A DNA stretch of 64,000 nt. Source: Macrostomum hystrix. Taxonomy: Eukaryota; Platyhelminthes; Macrostomidae. The stretch's first letter is position 1. Each line of letters opens with the position of its first letter. This document shows, in pieces, positions 38,045 through 51,500 of the stretch. Made by a program: the position numbers and the translations under genes. Where the stretch lies: contig CATNEN010000024.1 in NCBI GenBank assembly GCA_950097015.1, positions 6,710,001 to 6,774,000 on the forward strand, written 5' to 3'. The notes under the pieces are model-generated. The model did no database searches. It worked only from the letters and a program-made list of their open reading frames with translations, and was not told where the DNA came from.

Positions 38045-39330
38045 TGAGATCCTGCCGACACTAGACACTCGCTATCCCAGATCCTGCCGACCTTAGACAC
38101 CCGCTATCCCAGATCCTGCCGACACTAGACACTCGCTATCCTAGATCCTGCCGACCCTTGACACCCACTATCCCAGATCCTGTCGACCCTAGACACTCGC
38201 TATCCCAGATCCTGCCGACCTTAGACACCCGCTATCCCAGATCCTGCCGACACTAGACACTCGCTATCCTAGATCCTGCCGACCCTTGACACCCACTATC
38301 CCAGATCTTGTCGACCCTAGACACTCGCTATCCCAGATCCTGCCGACCTTAGACACCCGCTATCCCAGATCCTGCCGACTCTAGACACTCGCTATCCCAG
38401 ATCCTGCCGACCCTAGACACTCGCTATCCCAGATCCTGTCGACCCTAGACACTCGCTATCGCAGATCCTGTCGACCCTAGACACTCGCTATCCGAGATCC
38501 TACTGACCCTAGACACCCGCTATCCCAGATCCTGCCGACACTAGACACTCGCTTTCCCAGATCCTGCCGACCCTAGACACTCGCTATCCCAGATCCTGCC
38601 GACCCTAGACACCCACTATCCCAGATCCTGTCGACCCTAGACACTCGCTTTCCCAGATCCTGTCGACCCTAGACACTCGCTATCGCAGATCCTGTCGACC
38701 CTAGACACTCGCTATCCGAGATCCTACTGACCCTAGACACCCGCTATCCCAGATCCTGCCGACCCTAGACACTCGCTATCCCAGATCCTGCCGACCCTAG
38801 ACACTCGCTATCCCAGATCCTGCCGACCCTAGACACCCACTATCCCAGATCCTGCCGACCCTAGACACTCGCTATCCCAGATCCTGTCGACCCTAGACAC
38901 TCGCTTTCCCAGATCCTGCCGACCCTAGACACTCGCTATCCCAGATCCTGCCGACCCTAGACACCCACTATCCCAGATCCTGCCGACCCTAGACACTCGC
39001 TATCCCAGATCCTGTCGACCCTAGACACTCGCTATCGCAGATCCTGTCGACCCTAGACACTCGCTATCGCAGATCCTGTCGACCCTAGACACTCGCTATC
39101 CCAGATCCTGTCGACCCTAGACACTCGCTATCCCAGATCCTGTCGACCCTAGACACTCGCTATCGCAGATCCTGTCGACCTTAGACACTCGCTATCCCAG
39201 ATCCTGTCGATCCTAGACACTCGCTATCCCAGATCCTGTCGACCCCAGACACTCGCTATCCCAGATCCTGTCGACCCTAGACACTCGCAATCCGAGATCC
39301 TACTGACCCTAGACACTCGCTATCCCTCCT
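38045..39330. repeat. 32-bp minisatellite
   Basis: About 40 copies of a 32-bp unit containing TCGCTATCCCAGATCCTG and CCGACCCTAGACAC, with CCGACC/TCGACC and CTCGC/CCCGC/CCCAC variants in recurring order, indicating block duplication. It continues into CT-rich sequence at about 39325-39430. Confidence 0.95.
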
Positions 39331-39430
39331 CCTCTTTCCACTTCCCCTCCTTCTCCCTAATCCTCTTTCTCCCTCACACTCCTTCTCCCCCTCCCTTCTC
39401 CCCTCCCACCTCCACTCTTTCGCCCTCCGT

Positions 39431-40029
39431 CCCAGGCTGTCAAGCATGCAAGCAGAGCCCCAGTCTGCATCTCCAATAAAAGCAACTTAACTGGCGCTAA
39501 CTGCTGTGTCGCTATAAAGCAGCTGAAGGCAATTTCATGCATTCAGGGCCAAGCGCTGTAAGCTCAGCATTGTCCCAACAAAGCTTCCCTCTGTCCGCGC
39601 TGGCAGTTGTTCCACTGCAGCTCTCCCTCTGTCCCTCTTTCAGAGCCACTGAGCAAAACCGGAAGAAAAGGGAGCGTGGCAAGAACTGCGACTATGGCTG
39701 TTGGGTTACTGGGATAGCATTAATCCTTCGGCTATGTAATCTTTCTGCCCTTCAACTCCCCTATCTCTCTCGCTTTCCTATTTCATGCCAGTCACTATTT
39801 TTTATAGTTCCACCCGCCGCACGGCGCTTTAATCCACTTTGCATTCACAGATCCGTGTGTGTGCGTGTGTGCGTGTGCTCGCGGGTGTTGAATTTGCCTT
39901 CTAAATATCGTTAATAAAGCTTTCTTACTGTAATAACTATTATTTCGCTAAGCCGATTGTAATAGACCCCTTATCTGATAGCATCAGTCAGAAATCGTAT
40001 TGCACTACTTCGATTTCTTTTTCTCGAAA
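39431..40029. other. Unique spacer
   Basis: No gene recognised. A short (GTGTGC)n patch lies at about 39855-39880. Confidence 0.5.
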
Positions 40030-40700
40030 TAATATTCCATTACCACCAAATCAGATTCCATTATCACTAAATCAGATTCCATTACCACTAAATCAGATTC
40101 CATTACCACTAAATCAGATTCCATTATCACTAAATCAGATTCCATTATCACTAAATCAGATTCCATTATCACTAAATCAGATTCCATTATCACTAAATCA
40201 GATTCCATTATCACTAAATCAGATTCCATTATCACTAAATCAGATTCCATTACCACCAAATCAGATTCCATTACCACTAAATCAGATTCCATTACCACTA
40301 AATCAGATTCCATTACCACCAAATCAGATTCCAATACCACTAAATCAGATTCCATTATCACTAAATCAGATTCCATTACCACCAAATCAGATTCCATTAC
40401 CACTAAATCAGATTCCATTATCACTAAATCAGATTCCATTATCACTAAATCAGATTCCATTATCACTAAATCAGATTCCATTATCACTAAATCAGATTCC
40501 ATTATCACTAAATCAGATTCCATTATCACTAAATCAGATTCCATTATCACTAAATCAGATTCCATTATCACTAAATCAGACTCCATTATCACTAAATCAG
40601 ATTCCATTACCACTAAATCAGATTCCATTATCACTAAATCAGATTCCATCACCCGTTAATCAGATTCCATTAACCGTATATTATATTCCATTACCACTAA
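40030..40700. repeat. 21-bp minisatellite (period a multiple of three)
   Basis: About 31 copies of ATTCCATTATCACTAAATCAG. Because the period is divisible by three, the minus strand stays open for about 215 codons (MESDLVI repeats), but this follows from the repeat and is not evidence of a gene. Confidence 0.95.
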
Positions 40701-41009
40701 ATGGAATTTAGTGGTAACAACTAGCTTTCTTCTCCACATTTGCGTTGATCCCTAGGGCAGTCAGCTGTCTGTAAAAAAACTATCCTAATCCTCCCAAACA
40801 GATCCTCTCCAACTGCTGCCGTGCAATATTGGTCTTTGTCGCAACAAAGAACACCCGTCATTTGCAAGCCGTCTGTGTTATCATATATACACTCTTTCTG
40901 TGTTCTGATATTATCCATGGTACACGAAATTTATAAAATGTTGTACAGATAGGAACACTTGAGAAATTCTGTCTGGGATTTTTTCTTTGGAATGGATAAC
41001 TAACTTGGA

Positions 41010-41970
41010 TTTCCTCCCTTAAATTCCCTCTCTTGGATTCCCTCTCTTGGATTTCCTTACATGGATTCCCTCTTTTGGACTTTTCTTTTCCTGGATTCCC
41101 TCTTTTGGGTTCTCTCTCTTGGATTTCCTTTCTTTGATTCCCTCTCTTGGATTTCACTTGGGTTCTCTCTCTTGGATTTCCTTTCTTGGATTCCCTCTAT
41201 AGGATTTCCTCTCGGATTCCCTCTATTGGACTTCCTCTCTAGGATTCCCTATCGAGAATTCCCTTTCTTAGATTCCCTCTCTTGGATTTCCTTTTGTATT
41301 CCCTCTCTAGGATTCCCATTCTTGGATTCCCTCTGTAGGATTCCCTCTATTGGATTTTCTCTTGGATTCCCTCTCTAGGATTCCCTTTCTTGGATTCCCT
41401 CTATAGGATTTTCTCTTGGATTCCCTCTATTGGATTTCCTCTTGGATTCCCTTTCTTGGATTCTCTCTCTAGGATTCCCTTTCTTGGATTCCCTGTCTAG
41501 GATTCCTTTCTTGGATTCCCTCTCTTGGATTTCACTTGGGTTCTCTCTCTTGGATTTCCTTTCTTGGATTCCCTCTATAGGATTTCCTCTCGGATTCCCT
41601 CTATTGGACTTCCTCTCTAGGATTCCCTATCGAGAATTCCCTTTCTTAGATTCCCTCTCTTGGATTTCCTTTTGTATTCCCTCTCTAGGATTCCCATTCT
41701 TGGATTCCCTCTGTAGGATTCCCTCTATTGGATTTTCTCTTGGATTCCCTCTCTAGGATTCCCTTTCTTGGATTCCCTCTACTGGATTTTCTCTTGGATT
41801 CCCTCTATTGGATTTCCTCTTGGATTCCCTCTCTAGGATTCCCTTTCTTGGATTCCCTCTATTGGATTCCCTTTCTTGGATTCCCTTTCTTGGATTCCGT
41901 CTATAGGATTCCCTTTCTTGGACTCCCTCTCTAGGATTCCCTTTCTTGGATTCCCTCTCTAGGATTTCTC
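41010..41970. repeat. Short-unit GGATTCCCTCT array with a larger duplication
   Basis: Units of about 14-15 bp (GGATTCCCTCTCTT-like). A block starting at 41151 (ATTTCACTTGGGTTC) is repeated from 41529, a 378-bp shift, with few differences over more than 250 bp. Confidence 0.9.
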
Positions 41971-42989
41971 TTCTCTTTATTGACTTTGTCGCCTATTGTG
42001 CATGGTTTTAATGTCAACCGGCATTGGTCATTGGCTACAATGCCGCACGACAAATACTACGAGTAAATGCTTATACGGGTAACTTTGAAATTATTGTAAG
42101 CCATCTCAATATTAATCACTCACTTTCCCTTTTGCCCATTTCCTGTTTCACTCCCTTTACTTTTTATTCGCCACCTCCTCCGTCATGTCCCCGTGCCCAA
42201 TCCAGGCCTTTCATTCATTGCCTGGCGATTCTCGGTTCCGTCTCCTTAGCTATCTGTGCCTCCCTGACCACTTCCCCTAATCCTTGTCTCCCTGCCCTCC
42301 TCATCGCTAATCCTTCCTGATTCCCAAGTATAGAGACAAAGCTAGATAGGAACGCCAGAAATCCCAGATCGTTTGCTTTGCCGGCCATCGGTACTGCCCA
42401 CCCCCTGGCTGCTGCTGCTGCTGCAGAGCTCGGATCCGCGAAGCCAAAACCAGCGCGACCCAAAAAATTCCAACTTCGCTCTCTCTCTTTTCCTGTCTCT
42501 GCCACACTCGCCCCAACCCACTCCCATGGCATTGGCACAGGTTTATCCCATGCTGGAGGGGATCTTTAGCCCAAGACGCGCATCATCTTCAAGCCGCCCA
42601 ACTCCCCTCTCCTCTCCTTAACTTTCCCCTCTAAGCCGCTTCTTCTCCCCTTCCGCGTGGAGCTTTTTTCTTCTTCTATTCTCTCTCTTAGCACGGCCTG
42701 AAACTTCCCCAGGCTAGCCAAACTGTCCCGGGTGTGGCCACACACGCACACACCCACACACACACTTCAAGGCACTACCTAAAGCTGAGAAATTAACATC
42801 CAACCGGTGGTGGCGCAATAATAGTGCCCATTCCTCTCCCCCCCAAGGGCAAGCAGTCAGATACAATATCAGCAAAATTTAACAAACTGATTGTTTAACA
42901 AAAATTTGCAGTTGCTTCGAATGGCCAATCATAAAGAGAGACAATTTTATCCTAATATGGCACCTGAAAGACGAAGAATGATTAATATC
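41971..42989. other. Unique, partly GC-rich intronic sequence
   Basis: Short frames at 42215-42620 on both strands include Ala or Ser runs from a GCTGCTGCTG tract but no conserved domain. I could not place a missing exon here. Confidence 0.45.
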
Positions 42990-43825
42990 CCACTGGGGAG
43001 AATGACAGCTTGTTCCAATATCCCACCTGGGAAGAATGGTAGCTTGTCGCAATATCCCACCTGGGAAGAATGGTAGCTTGTTCCAATATCCCACCTGGGA
43101 AGAATGGTAGCTTGTCGCAATATCCCACCTGGGAAGAATGGTAGCTTGTTCCAATATCCCACCTGGGAAGAATGGTAGCTTGTCGCAATATCCCACCTGG
43201 GGAGAATGGTAGCTCATCCAAATATTCCACCTGGGAAGAATGACAGCTTATCCAAATATCCCACCTGGGAAGAATGACAGCTCATCCAAATATCCCACCA
43301 GGGAAGAATGGTAGCTCATCCAAATATCCCACCTGGGAAGAATGACAGCTTATCCAAATATCCCACCTGGGAAGAATGACAGCTTATCCAAATATCCCAC
43401 CTGGGAAGAATGACAGCTCATCCAAATATCCCACCTGGGAAGAATGACAGCTTATCCAAATATCCCACCTGGGAAGAATGACAACTCATCCAAATATCCC
43501 ACCTGGGAAGAATGGTAGCTTATCCAAATATCCCACCTGGGAAGAATGGTAGCTCATCCAAATATCCCACCTGGGAAGAATGGTAGCTCATCCAAATATC
43601 CCACCTGGGAAGAATGGTAGCTCATCCAAATATCCCACCTGGGAAGAATGGTAGCTTATCCAAATATCCTACCTGGGAAGAATGGTAGCTCATCCAAATA
43701 TCCCACCTGGGAAGAATGGTAGCTCATCCAAATATTCCACCTGGGAAGAATGGTAGCTTATCCAAATATCCCACCTGGGAAGAATGACAGCACACCCAAA
43801 TATCCCACCTGTGGAGAATGGTGTG
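42990..43825. repeat. 34-bp minisatellite
   Basis: About 25 copies of a 34-bp unit containing ATCCCACCTGGGAAGAATGG, then TAGCTCATCCAAAT. The first copies alternate two variants (CTTGTTCC and CTTGTCGC), which indicates an early 68-bp dimer. Confidence 0.95.
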
Positions 43826-44244
43826 TAATTAAATTTATACCACCTGTGAAAATTAGAATCCTACGTAACAAGTTACAAGGTAATGAACAATGTAGACTGC
43901 CATGGACAGTATTCTGAAAGTGAACTATTTCTTGTATATTTAATTTCGCACATAAGCACACTTTTGTAAACATTAGGAAAGAGTAAAAGTGTTTGCACTA
44001 ATTGAACAAATCAATCTATTACTACAAAGCAATAATGAATGGGTTAGGCAATTTATTTACAAAATAATATTAGTTTCTGTGCCTGCGTATGTGAGGGAGT
44101 GCTAGGGGCCATTTGATTTAGAATAGAACTCATTAAAAAACACAAAAAAATCTGCAAGTCTTCTATAGTCTGGTTAATCTAGAAAGCGTATAACAATTAG
44201 ATAAAGGCATTTATAATAGACATTGTAATAATGTTAGTGTATAC
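43826..44244. other. Unique AT-rich spacer
   Basis: No gene or repeat recognised. It ends with GTGTATAC, the target duplication of the MITE to the right. Confidence 0.5.
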
Positions 44245-44950
44245 CAGGGTAGGCAAACTTATTTGCTGGCGGGCCAAAGAGAGAACCTAAAAGACGACAG
44301 CGGGCCGCATTGACTGTATAAATAAGAGATAGGGGAGAGATGAGACACGGGAGAGATTAGACACTGGAGAGATTAGACACGGGAGAGATTAGACACTGGA
44401 GAGATTAGACACTGGAGAGATTAGACACTGGAGAGATTAGACACGGGAGAGATTAGACACTGGAGAGATTAGACACGGGAAAGATTAGACACGGGAGAGA
44501 TTAGACACGGGAGAGATTAGACACGGGAGAGATTAGACACGGGAGAGATAAGACACGGGAGAGATTAGACACGGGAGAGATTAGACACTGGAGAGATTAG
44601 ACACGGGAGAGATTAGACACTGGAGAGATTAGACACGGGAGAGATTAGACACGGGAGAGATTAGACACGGGAGAGATTAGACACGGGAGAGATTAGACAC
44701 TGGAGAGATTAGACACGGGAGAGATTAGACACTGGAGAGATTAGACACTGGAGAGATTAGACACTGGAGAGATTAGACACGGGAGAGATTAGACACGGGA
44801 GAGATTAGACACGGGAGAGATTAGATACGAGAGCGATGAGACACGGGAGAGATGAAACAGGACACTGTAGATGTCAGAAGGGGCAACGGGCCGGATTTGG
44901 GAGCTTCGAGGGCCGCATCTGGCCCGCGGGCCGGAGTTTGCCGACCCCTG
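44245..44950. mobile_element. hAT-type MITE with internal minisatellite, copy 2 (expanded)
   Basis: The ends are the same as the element at 29664 (CAGGGTAGGCAAAC and AGTTTGCCGACCCCTG). A perfect 8-bp duplication GTGTATAC flanks it (44237-44244 and 44951-44958). The internal 16-bp minisatellite (GAGAGATTAGACACGG or ...ACACTG) has about 34 copies at about 44325-44865, against about six in copy 1. Confidence 0.93.
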
Positions 44951-45224
44951 GTGTATACAATAAATGTACACTCGCTATTAGAAGTTATTCGCATGCTCTT
45001 TTTAAAGTCATCTTCATCTTCGCGACTGCCGAATGCAGTTGAGTGTGGCACTCCAGCTCACTTAGGTATGGGAGGATAGGTGGCTGAAATGGGGAGACAG
45101 GTGCGAATATTTACTGATTTCTTCTTATTGTTCTGTCTCTCCGTCTCACAAATTTTCCTTTGTCATATGCGAATTCATTTTTATTGTCTCGTGCTTTTTC
45201 TCTTCATTGACTCATCAGCCCTTT

Positions 45225-46885
45225 GTAATAATCTGATCTCTCATTGTCACACTGTCTAATCTCTCATTCTCACACTGTCTAATCTCTCATTCTCACACTG
45301 TCTAATCTCTCAGTCTCACACTGTCTAATCTCTCAGTCTCACACTGTCTAATCTCTCATTCTCACACTGTCTAATCTCTCATTCTCACACTGTCTAATCT
45401 CTCATTCTCACACTGTCTAATCTCTCATTATCACACTGTCTAATCTCCAATTATCACACTGTCTAATCTCCAATTATCACACTGTCTAATCTCTCATTCT
45501 CACACTGTCTAATCTCTCATTCTCACACTGTCTAATCTCTCATTCTCACACAGTCTAATCTCTCATTCTCACACTGTCTAATCTCTCATTCTCACACTGT
45601 CTAATCTCTCATTATCACACTGTCTAATCTCTCATTATCACACTGTCTAATCTCTCATTATCACACTGTCTAATCTCTCATTCTCACACTGTCTAATCTC
45701 TCATTCTCACACTGTCTAATCTCTCATTCTCACACTGTCTAATCTCTCATTCTCACACTGTCTAATCTCTCATTATCACACTGTCTAATCTCTCATTCTC
45801 ACACTGTCTAATCTCTCATTCTCACACTGTCTAACCTCTCATTCTCACACTGTCTAATCTCTCATTCTCACACTGTCTAATCTCTCATTCTCACACTGTC
45901 TAATCTCTCATTGTCACACTGTCTAATCTCTCATTCTCACACTGTCTAATCTCTCATTCTCACACTGTCTAATCTCTCATTCTCACACTGTCTAATCTCT
46001 CATTATCACACTGTCTAATCTCTCATTCTCACACTGTCTAATCTCTCATTCTCACACTGTCTAACCTCTCATTCTCACACTGTCTAATCTCTCATTCTCA
46101 CACTGTCTAATCTCTCATTCTCACACTGTCTAATCTCTCATTCTCACACTGTCTAATCTCTCATTCTCACACTGTCTAATCTCTCATTCTCACACTGTCT
46201 AATCTCTCATTCTCACACTGTCTAATCTCTCATTCTCACACTGTCTAATCTCTCATTCTCACACTGTCTAATCTCTCATTCTCACATTGTCTAATCTCTC
46301 ATTCTCACATTGTCTAATCTCTCATTCTCACACTGTCTAATCTCTCATTCTCACATTATCTAATCTCTCATTCTCACATTGTCTAATCTCTCATTCTCAC
46401 ACTGTCTAATCTCTCATTCTCACATTGTCTAATCTCTCATTCTCACACTGTCTAATCTCTCATTCTCACATTATCTAATCTCTCATTCTCACATTGTCTA
46501 ATCTCTCATTCTCACACTGTCTAATCTCTCATTCTCACACTGTCTAATCTCTCATTCTCACACTGTCTGATCTCTCATTGTCACACTGTCTAATCTCTCA
46601 TTCTCACACTGTCTAATCTCTCATTCTCACACTGTCTAATCTCTCATTCTCACATTGTCTAATCTCTCAGTCTCACATTGTCTAATCTCTCATTCTCACA
46701 CTGTCTAATCTCTCATTCTCACATTGTCTAATCTCTCATTCTCACACTGTCTAATCTCTCATTCTCACACTGTCTAATCTCTCATTCTCACACTGTCTAA
46801 TCTCTCATTCTCACATTGTCTAATCTCTCATTCTCACACTGTCTAATCTCTCAGTCTCACACTGTCTAATCTCTCATTCTCGTTC
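45225..46885. repeat. 23-bp minisatellite, about 71 copies
   Basis: Very homogeneous unit containing TCTAATCTCTCATTCTCACA, with CTG/TTG and TTC/TTA/GTC variants clustered along the array. The reverse complement contains GAGAGATTAGACA, also the core of the MITE minisatellite 280 bp to the left. Confidence 0.95.
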
Positions 46886-47785
46886 CCATCTCACCGTCTA
46901 ATTTATCGCCTCATTTTGACTGTCAAATTAAATTTAGTTTTAAAGAATTTCTTTGACTGCCCAGCTGCTTGTCAAATAGAAAAGTAGTTCATTAACTTTT
47001 AGAAAGTTTATCCTCATTATCGAGACACTGAGCGGATGAAGAGAAGAAGTGACGGGCAGAGGCTGCGCTGCTGAGAGTCAAGTGGGCAACAGCGGGTCAC
47101 ACACGATGCCACGAGTGCCAGCGGGGTTTGACCGCCTCGCTAATAACAACTAACAGATGGGGAAGAATAAGACGGGAGTAAAAAAGAAGGGATGAGGAGG
47201 GGAAAATATTGGGCTGGGGAGGGCAGAGGCGGAAGAGGATCTGCTAAGAGAGATTGAGGCCCTGCGACTGCGGGAGAGTCGGCGAGAGGCATAGAGGAAA
47301 ATCCCATTGAGGACTCGGGCGGCTGGCCCTAGGGAATCCGGGGGTCGTTGGGGAGGTGGGCGGGCATCAGCGAGGATGAGAAGAGAGAGAGAAGGGGGAA
47401 TGGGAAATTGGGATGAAGAGAGGAGCCTGGGCAACCAGCACGGGAGGGTTGGGTGAGAGGCCAATACTGGGGCAATCATGCAAGCATTAGGGAGAGTCTA
47501 AGAAGGCTCACAATGTCCCCTATAATCTCAGGAGGCGCGGCCGTGTCTGCATACTCACTCCCCACTAGCTCAGTCACACATACACACGGGTTCCAAACTA
47601 TCTCGGGCTGCTGTCGATTGTGGGGAGGGAAAATTACTAATATGACGACAGAAAACACAAATCTGTGCTGTAAAAAAGCTTTAGCATCTCAAAGATCTAA
47701 AGCCATAATAGAGCTTCTAATTTTTTTAAGATGTGTGTTTCTATGTGTCAGAACTTCGATAATCCGAGCGTTCAAGCGTTAATTC
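46886..47785. other. Unique intronic sequence
   Basis: No conserved frame. Purine-rich at about 47150-47470. Confidence 0.5.
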
Positions 47786-48075
47786 CAAGATTTGAAGCTT
47801 CTGAGTTTTGAAGTTTCGGAGTTTTGAAGTTTCAGAGCTCTAAAGTTTCGGAGTTTTGAAGTTTCGGAGTTTTGAAGTTTCGGAGTTTTGAAGTTTCGGA
47901 GTTTTGAAGTTTCGGAGTTTTAAAGTTTCGGAGTTTTGAAGTTTCGGAGTTTTGAAGTTTCGGAGTTTTGAAGTTTCGGAGTTTTGAAGTTTCGGAGTTT
48001 TGAAGTTTCGGAGTTTTGAAGTTTCGGAGTTTTGAAGTTTCGGAGTTTTGAAGTTTCTGGGTTTTAAGTTTCGGA
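47786..48075. repeat. 16-bp minisatellite
   Basis: About 18 copies of GAAGTTTCGGAGTTTT. On the gene strand it begins about 100 bp after the donor of the exon ending at 48179. Confidence 0.95.
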
Positions 48076-48178
48076 GTTTTGAAGCGTCGGAGATTCGAGT
48101 TTTTTTAACTTTGATCAACAGAATTTTCTTCGGAGCTTTACAAGAGTATTCAAAGAGACAAACAGTTGTCAGTCTCAC

Positions 48179-48474
48179 CTTGTTGATGAGGAAATACGCC
48201 GTTGAAAGGGTCGCGAAACAGGGCGGCAAGGCTGCCGCCAACACCTGCTGCCTGAAGGTGAGGCGGCAGGTGCGGCGGCAGCAGCGAAGCCGCTGAGGAG
48301 ACAATCGCAGCAGCGGCGGCGGCAGCAGCGGCAGGCGATGCGGCCGAGGCTGAGGAGTGCGTCCCGATTGGGAAGCCGCCGGCAGCGGCGGCTGCAAAGG
48401 CCGCCTCCATCAGTCGCAGCTGCTCGAGTTCGTAGAGCTTCCTGGGGTCCGGGCAGACTGGCCAGAACATCTGG

Positions 48475-48509
<35 letters not shown>

Positions 48510-51500
48510 AGGCGGTGCCGCCGCCTGTGAAACGAAGTTAGCCATTGGAAGAGCCGAAGTAGACACTGCTAGGCTACGAGCCGTCGGCAGCGATGGCTGT
48601 GGCGGCTGTGGTGGTGGAGGGGGTGGCGTGGCTTCCGACTTAGGATGAGACGGTGGAGGAGTCCGCGATGGAGGAGGCGGCGACGGTAGCGCGGCATCAG
48701 TAACGCGGGAGTTTGTTTGCTGCTGCTGCTGCTGCTGCTGATTTTTTACTGCATTGTGGTCCCGTTGCTGCTGCTGCTGCTGCTGCCGTTTCGCAGCGGC
48801 TGAGACTGCAGGCTTGCGCTGTTCTGGCACTTTAAACACCGGAGGCGATTCCGGCGAACTGGCTGATGTCGGCGTTGGACGCGGAGGAGGAGGCGGCGGC
48901 GGTTGACGCTGGCGTTCAACGTGGCAGTGGTTGTGATGCCACTTCATCGCCAGATCGTTGACGAAACGCTTAGAACAGTCGGGATGCGTACAGGCGACTG
49001 GCAGTGTCTGCTGGCTTGAGATTCGATTTGACACTTGCTGCTGCTGTTTCTGCTGCTGCTGTGACTTAGATGAATGTGGCTGCTGCTGCTGCTGCTGCTG
49101 TTGTTGAGATCGTCGTCGGCAGATGATGGCGCCGTTGGAAGCTGCTGCTGCAGTAGCTGCGGCTCGACGCTTTCGCCCTGAAGAGGGCGCTGGCGGAGAG
49201 CAACGCTGCTGCTGCTGTTGCTGCTGCTCAGACTGTTGATCCAGCTGCTGCTGCTGATGCTGTTGATGCTGCTGTTGAGAGCTTGGAGCTGGAGTAGCGA
49301 GATCGTGCTGCGATGAGTCGAGAAGGGTGCCAACGTAGGTGCGACCGCGCCAGGTCACATTGACCACTAGCATGCCTGCGGAGTGTTGGATGATTGTTAG
49401 TCATGTGAGATGGGTTGTCATGGGCGTTATGTAGAACCAACTGAGACACCACCTCTGCTAAATTTTGAGCTCCATTCTAAAGGTTATAGGTCTGGTTGGG
49501 ATTACGCAATGCAGGTAGTGGCCAGTAGATAGTGTCAGGTAGATAGCGGAAGGTAGATAGTGTCAGGTGTATAGCTGAAGGTAGATAGTGTCAGGTGTAT
49601 AGCTGAAGGTAGATAGTGTCAGGAAGATAGCAGTAGACAGAGAGTGTCAGGTAGAGATTGTCCGGTTGGATAGCGGAAGGAGTGTCAGGTAAGAGTGTCA
49701 GGTAGTGTCAGGTAGTGTCAGGTAGAGAGTGTCAGGAAGTGTCAGTCAGTGTCAGGTAGTGTCAGGTAGTGTCAGGTAGTGTCAGGTAGTGTCAGGTAGT
49801 GTCAGGTAGTGTCAGGTAAGAGTGTCAGGTAGAGAGAGTGTCAGGTAGTGCCAGTCAGTGTCAGGTAGTGTCAGGTAGTGTCAGGTAAGAGTGTCAGGTA
49901 GAACAGTGACATGTGTAGAATGGCAAATCCAGCGAATGCAGATGTAATCAGACAAAAATGCGGGCCCTGACACTAATTGGAAATGGGAGGCAGAAACAAA
50001 GAGGGAGAGAGCAGAGTGATAACAAAGAGACGCAGGACGCAAGCAACAGCAAAGGCCGCTAAGGGAATATACTAGTCCATTAGTCAGGGGATTAAACACG
50101 GCGGCGCATTCAGTCGCGCACTTCACTCAACTTGCTTTGATCCCCATGTTTGAGTGAAGGAGGAAGGCCTCGCTAGAGCAGGGAAGAGAACTACAGGCAG
50201 TAGTTTTAGTTAGCTGATTTGCCGATCAATTCAAGCCTAGGGATTTAGCGGGATTGGGGCAGGCTCAGTTGAGTTTAGTGTGCTCAGCAGTCTGCGAGTG
50301 GCATTTCGCAAACAATTGCTGCACTAGTTGTGCAACCAGGACAGGAGGGCCTACACTCATGGGGATAGCGTAGATCAGAGCAGTGGGAATCAACTTCCTG
50401 CTGAGGCGCAGTTGGCACATGATAGGGAAACGGGGAGGGCAGGGCGGGTGCGAGTCTTGAAGATAAGGAGCAAGAAGGAAAGAAAAGAGGAAGATAGAGA
50501 GGCTGATGAGGGAGACAGCAAGTAGAGAGTGAGTGAGGGAATCAAGTGGCAATGCAGAGACTGAGTGAGGGAATCAAGTGGCAAGGCAGAAAGTGAGAGA
50601 GGGAATCAAGTGGCAAGGCAGAAAGTGAGTGAGGGAATCAAGTGGCAAGGCAGAAAGTGAGTGAGGGAATCAAGTGGCAAGGCAGAAAGTGAGTGAGGGA
50701 ATCAAGTGGCAAGGCAGAAAGTGAGTGAGGGAATCAAGTGGCAAGGCAGAAAGTGAGTGAGGGAATCAAGTGGCAAGGCAGAAAGTGAGTGAGGGAATCA
50801 AGTGGCAAGGCAGAAAGTGAGTGAGGGAATCAAGTGGCAAGGCAGAAAGTGAGTGAGGGAATCAAGTGGCAAGGCAGAAAGTGAGTGAGGGAATCAAGTG
50901 GCAAGGCAGAAAGTGAGTGAGGGAATCAAGTGGCAAGGCAGAAAGTGAGTGAGGGAATCAAGTAGCAAGGCAGAAAGTGAGTGAGGGAATCAAGTGGCAA
51001 GGCAGAAAGTGAGTGAGGGAATCAAGTGGCAAGGCAGAAAGTGAGTGAGGGAATCAAGTAGCAAGGCAGAAAGTGAGTGAGGGAATCAAGTAGCAAGGCA
51101 GAAAGTGAGTGAGGGAATCAAGTGGCAAGGCAGAAAGTGAGTGAGGGAGACAAGTAGCAAGGCAGAAAGTGAGTGAGGGAATCAAGTGGCAAGGCAGAAA
51201 GTGAGTGAGGGAATCAAGTGGCAAGGCAGAAAGTGAGTGAGGGAATCAAGTGGCAAGGCAGAAAGTGAGTGAGGGAGACAAGTAGCAAGGCAGAAAGTGA
51301 GTGAGGGAATCAAGTGGCAAGGCAGAAAGTGAGTGAGGGAATCAAGTGGCAAGGCAGAAAGTGAGTGAGGGAATCAAGTAGCAAGGCAGAAAGTGAGTGA
51401 GGGAATCAAGTAGCAAGGCAGAAAGTGAGTGAGGGAATCAAGTGGCAAGGCAGAAAGTGAGTGAGGGAATCAAGTAGCAAGGCAGAAAGTGAGTGAGGGA

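Noticed and set aside
40005-40652. A 215-codon minus-strand frame encoding MESDLVI repeats
   Set aside because: The 21-bp period keeps the frame open by arithmetic. There is no splice or start context, and synonymous positions show no constraint.
42215-42620. Missing exon of the ZNF609-like gene
   Set aside because: Frames on both strands have Ala or Ser runs but no family motif, and splice sites with the required phase were not evident.
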